From positions 7,006,001 to 7,070,000 of the forward strand of contig NZ_LT629793.1 in assembly GCF_900105735.1 (NCBI RefSeq): DNA of 64,000 nt, in the 5' to 3' direction. The notes beneath the pieces were generated by a model. The model saw nothing but the letters and a program-made list of their open reading frames with translations, did no database searches and had not been told where the DNA came from. This stretch comes from Pseudomonas yamanorum. GTDB lineage: Bacteria > Pseudomonadota > Gammaproteobacteria > Pseudomonadales > Pseudomonadaceae. Each line of letters begins with the position of its first letter. Position 1 is the stretch's first letter. Shown piece by piece: positions 61,005 to 64,000 of the stretch. Both the position numbers and the translations under genes were made by a program.

Positions 61005-64000
61005 CAGGTCGTCTCCTCAACGTTGTTATTAGGCATCTGTTGCGCACGCATTGACCCCGCAGCCTGCTGGAAAATAGAATCCATGATCCAAGGTTCCGGT
61101 GGACGCTTGAGTTTCAGGTTGAACTCCCCAAAGCGTTTAACATTGCTGGTCAGGTAGGGACTAAGAAACGATACGTCGTCGTCAGTGAACTGCCAGCCAT
61201 CCTGGGCGAGCTTCTGCAGGATGCGCATCATGTCGACGGTGTTCTGCAAGATCACCGAGGAGGCAATCATATCGTTGTAACGCAAGCGCTTCTGTTGCTC
61301 ATCTGGATCGTTCTCGGCGATGACATCGCCGCCGAAGGACAGCCACTTTGAGAATCCGTTGTAAGACTCAATCTTGTTGGTATTGGCAGTTACTTCTTGG
61401 CGCAACTCACGATTGCCAATCCATTTGAGCAGAAAAATGGTCCGGATCACGCATCCCAGCTCCTGTGCTGCATGGTAGAGCTTGTTGCGCCGACTGTAAG
61501 AACCGAGTTTACGCAGCAGCATTGGCGAAGATATTTTGCCGGCCTGAATCGACAGCGCCACCTGCATCAGATCTTGCCAATGGGTCTCTATCTGGCTCCA
61601 GTCGACGGTATCGGCGAAGAGGCTGTTGATGTGTTTGTACTTGGCCGAGCGATCGGGTCGATACATGACCAGGTTGCGCCAGTTGCGGATGCGAGGCATT
61701 AGATTGATGCCCAATAGATGGGTGAACGCAAACACCGTCGCAGACTGGCCTTGAGTGTCTGAATAGACCGTATCGACTTCAACGCTATGGTCCGCTTTCA
61801 GCAAGCCCTCGATGACATAGATAGCCTCCCAGATACCTGGTGGGATGAAGTGCTGAAAGACAGCGATGTAGTTATTTGCCACATGCCGATAGGCGACTGC
61901 GCCCATCTTCCGGTAGCGGAAGTGATAGCCGGCGAGCAGGTTTTCATCGTAGAAGTCGAATTGAGTCCCGTCGGCCGCCACCGCCTTGCCATCACCCCAG
62001 AGCTTGGGTAGATCGAGTTGAAGGTAGAGTTCGACCAACTCCCGGTTAGCCTTATCCAGCTTGTCGAGTGGCAAGTGCCGACGATTGGTGTAAGACAGCA
62101 TGTGTGGGGTTACGTTACCCGCCAGATGGCGAGCGGCCTGGTTTGGCCCTAGGTTGCAGCCCATGGCGAATATCGTCATCAGGTAGCGTTCGGCCGGCTC
62201 CTTCAGTTTGGGGTCGCTGCCGGACATCGGTCCGAAATGGCGGGTGAACTGAATCCAGTGTTCAATGTTGGCCATAATGTCGAGCACATGCCTGGCAGGC
62301 ATACGCTGAGTAATCGCCGTTTGTAGCGAGATTGCTGAGGGCGGGATGTCACGGGCGACCACTCGGCGCAACACAGGATCACCGGCCTCATTAATTGACA
62401 CGTCACCGTGGCAACTGGGAAGTTTGTCATCCAACTGCTGAGCGGTGCTCTCAAGTTGCTCCTTCAAGCTGGCGACAAACTCTTTGGCGGTACTCGGCAG
62501 GCCGACCTTTTCGCAGTATTCCGGCAGACGAGCCAGGAACTCATCCCAGGGCAATAACTGTTTGCGGTAGTCAGCAAACGACTCCGAACCCAGGACACAG
62601 ATATCGCCAGAGCGAAGCTCATTGGCCAGATGAGAAAAAACGCAGACTTCCAGGAAGCGCCGGTTGGTCGGTGGCCCTTCGCTGGCGGCGCGACGGACAA
62701 CTTTGATCCAACGATCCGAGGAGAACGACAGGTCCACATGCTCGTCGATCCATTCCCTATGCCGGTTCTCGTTGTCCTGGACCAAATGCAAAGCGTCGAT
62801 AAGCGAGCGATCCTGGGTTGTTGGCTCCAGTTGCAGCAGATGGCTCAGGCGGAACAGCAGTGATCGATGGGATTTGAAGTGTTTCCAGAGTAGCGGGAGA
62901 TAGTTACTGCCGCCTGTGGCCTGGACTTCGGCGCAGGCCTCGCGAAGGTGATCAAGACTCCCCTCGGGGGACAGATACTCGCGAATCAAGCTGCCAGCTT
63001 CCCGATCACTTGGTTCTTGGCTGAGAATCTGAATCACACCATCCAAGGTAGCCACGAGCAACTCTAGCTTTTTGCGCTGACGTAGCTGTATCTGCTCCAA
63101 CTCATCCTTGGCTCGCTTGTGAATCGTCGCGACTCGCTTGATGAACATCTCAGCAAGGTGATCCCGTGCTCGTACACGCATGAGGTAGATCAGCGCCAGC
63201 ATCAAGGTGTAGCGCTTTGGAAGCGAGCAATCCTTAAGCTCTGAAACATCTGCTTTCTCTGCTTGATTCGAAAAAAACCAAATCTTGGTATCAACGATTC
63301 CCTCAAAGATAGCGTCGAGGTCGCCGAATCCCTCCAACCAACTTAAGTGGTCGATCAATATCTCCAAGTGTTTGCGAGAGGGCTTCTTGGGGACCTGCTT
63401 TAGGGCATTGAATTCGCTTTGACGACGACCGAAATCGGTGTCAAGAAGCTCTCTGAGACGATAGATCACATCAATCGGAGCCCTATCGACGACTCGGTTG
63501 AAAATCTTTTCCTGGAGAGCAACTTGGGCGTCTTCAGCCGCATCATTGAGCGTCGAGTACGCCGGCAGCTCGTAACCTCGCTCAAGTAGCTCGCCAATCA
63601 GGACATTGATGACATCAACGCGCTGATCAAGGACCTCCGCCGCTTCGTGGGCAGTTTCCTCGGCAATTTTCAGAGCATCGCTCCCATAAAACGCGGTGAT
63701 CTGTAGATATTGACGGATAGCTCTTTGATGGCGATACAAGGTTCGGGGAGTCGCATAACGAGGCACTATGCGAACCCCGTAACGGAGGCAAGACCTGACA
63801 TGATTGACGATTTCAGTCGGAATCACTTCGAGACTGGGAAAGTAATGAAGCTGTTGGAATGTTTTCAGCAGAACAGCTAAACCAATGGTAAGAGCAGGGC
63901 TTTTAGCCGTTCTAGAGAGCCATTCGAGCTCAGATTCTGAGAGCGAATAGCACTGATGAAGTTCTTTCGACGACAAGTGCGCCGGCAGCTTCGGATAGGC
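61004..64000 (-). CDS. tnpA: TnpA, Tn3-superfamily transposase (N-terminus outside window)
   Basis: The frame is open through the right edge: before codon SSKELHQCYSLS the sequence continues AYPKLPAH, so the start lies beyond 64,000. About 998 codons are visible, and Tn4652 TnpA is about 1004 aa from memory. The DDE core is in the second half: AVAADGTQFDFYDENLL (first Asp), DTVYSDTQGQSATVFAF (second Asp) and VTANTNKIESYNGFSKWLSF (Glu). No frame break is visible. It reads inward from the right end and is followed by tnpC. Confidence 0.9.
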   Translation of the reverse strand, partial: AYPKLPAHLSSKELHQCYSLSESELEWLSRTAKSPALTIGLAVLLKTFQQLHYFPSLEVIPTEIVNHVRSCLRYGVRIVPRYATPRTLYRHQRAIRQYLQITAFYGSDALKIAEETAHEAAEVLDQRVDVINVLIGELLERGYELPAYSTLNDAAEDAQVALQEKIFNRVVDRAPIDVIYRLRELLDTDFGRRQSEFNALKQVPKKPSRKHLEILIDHLSWLEGFGDLDAIFEGIVDTKIWFFSNQAEKADVSELKDCSLPKRYTLMLALIYLMRVRARDHLAEMFIKRVATIHKRAKDELEQIQLRQRKKLELLVATLDGVIQILSQEPSDREAGSLIREYLSPEGSLDHLREACAEVQATGGSNYLPLLWKHFKSHRSLLFRLSHLLQLEPTTQDRSLIDALHLVQDNENRHREWIDEHVDLSFSSDRWIKVVRRAASEGPPTNRRFLEVCVFSHLANELRSGDICVLGSESFADYRKQLLPWDEFLARLPEYCEKVGLPSTAKEFVASLKEQLESTAQQLDDKLPSCHGDVSINEAGDPVLRRVVARDIPPSAISLQTAITQRMPARHVLDIMANIEHWIQFTRHFGPMSGSDPKLKEPAERYLMTIFAMGCNLGPNQAARHLAGNVTPHMLSYTNRRHLPLDKLDKANRELVELYLQLDLPKLWGDGKAVAADGTQFDFYDENLLAGYHFRYRKMGAVAYRHVANNYIAVFQHFIPPGIWEAIYVIEGLLKADHSVEVDTVYSDTQGQSATVFAFTHLLGINLMPRIRNWRNLVMYRPDRSAKYKHINSLFADTVDWSQIETHWQDLMQVALSIQAGKISSPMLLRKLGSYSRRNKLYHAAQELGCVIRTIFLLKWIGNRELRQEVTANTNKIESYNGFSKWLSFGGDVIAENDPDEQQKRLRYNDMIASSVILQNTVDMMRILQKLAQDGWQFTDDDVSFLSPYLTSNVKRFGEFNLKLKRPPEPWIMDSIFQQAAGSMRAQQMPNNNVEETT

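Larger units (their letters stand above)
38932..64000. mobile_element. Tn3-superfamily transposon of the Tn4651/Tn4652 type carrying a fimbrial locus (right end outside window)
   Basis: A terminal-repeat-like sequence at 38932 interrupts an AraC gene. Inside follow tnpT and tnpS as a divergent pair with a putative resolution site, and at the far side tnpC and tnpA in one operon reading inward. This order is that of Tn4651/Tn4652, where tnpA starts next to the terminus. TnpA lacks only a few residues at the window edge, so the right inverted repeat should lie within roughly 200 bp after 64,000, giving an element of about 25 kb. Cargo: BvgS-like kinase plus regulator, four fimbrial structural genes, a receiver-like protein, an MvaT-family protein, a lipoprotein, a LysE exporter and much decayed DNA. 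Confidence 0.8.

Noticed and set aside
1..64000. tRNA, rRNA or CRISPR array
   Set aside because: No cloverleaf-like run, conserved rRNA words or regularly spaced direct repeats were noticed; the only regular repeats are the 57-bp coding units at 16156-16791 and the 23-bp period arms at 41304 and 41994.

Overview
The window looks like a Pseudomonas chromosome, most likely of the fluorescens/putida side of the genus. The evidence is GC-rich coding with Pseudomonas-type gene content: BvgS/RocS-like hybrid kinases next to Cup-like chaperone-usher fimbriae, an MvaT-family silencer, a Tn4651/Tn4652-type transposon, and a cdd-CNT-deoA-deoB salvage operon. The genus is inferred from protein resemblance, not from a marker gene. 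I saw no rRNA, tRNA or CRISPR array.

Layout. 1-9.9 kb: the end of a BvgS-like hybrid kinase, a receiver-EAL protein, a 140-aa receiver-like protein with no phospho-acceptor Asp, then a fimbrial operon (two pilins, chaperone, usher, adhesin). Its usher gene is broken by an 11-bp tandem duplication and a second frame change. 9.9-15.9 kb: a tripartite RND efflux operon. 16.1-19.3 kb: a secreted protein of 19-residue repeats, then a sulfonate-type binding protein with a flavin monooxygenase. 19.4-28.6 kb: a soluble PAS-PAS hybrid kinase overlapping a thymidylate-kinase-like gene, and facing them an M48-type metallopeptidase gene overlapping a 1818-aa helicase gene (kinase-like region, DUF4011, SF1 helicase, Vsr-like nuclease, WGR). 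28.8-33.1 kb: cdd, CNT nucleoside transporter, deoA, deoB. 33.2-38.9 kb: LysR regulator, dead SDR, class-III aminotransferase, PuuA-like ligase, SDR, and an AraC gene cut at its N-terminus.

From 38,932 to the right edge lies what I read as one Tn3-superfamily transposon of the Tn4651/Tn4652 type. A terminal-repeat-like sequence abuts the cut AraC gene. Next come tnpT (with a nonsense codon) and tnpS around a putative resolution site. At the far end are tnpC and tnpA, which read inward, so the other terminus should lie just past 64,000. The cargo is mixed. It holds decayed IS pieces, a merR-like remnant with a MerR-type promoter, an MvaT-family gene, several dead genes and a pair of inverted IS5-type copies. 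Its centre is a second, apparently intact fimbrial locus: a full-length BvgS-like kinase with its NarL-family regulator, divergent from pilin, adhesin, chaperone and usher genes, followed by a second Asp-less 140-aa receiver-like protein.

The two fimbrial loci are organised alike. Each has a BvgS-like phosphorelay kinase, a hairpin after the pilin gene(s), and a degenerate receiver protein of identical length. The resident copy cannot make a full usher as read, while the transposon copy can, so the transposon may supply a replacement surface fimbria together with its own signalling. Palindromes of the GGAAATTTCC type upstream of the EAL gene and both resident pilins are candidate BvgA/RocA1-like operators.
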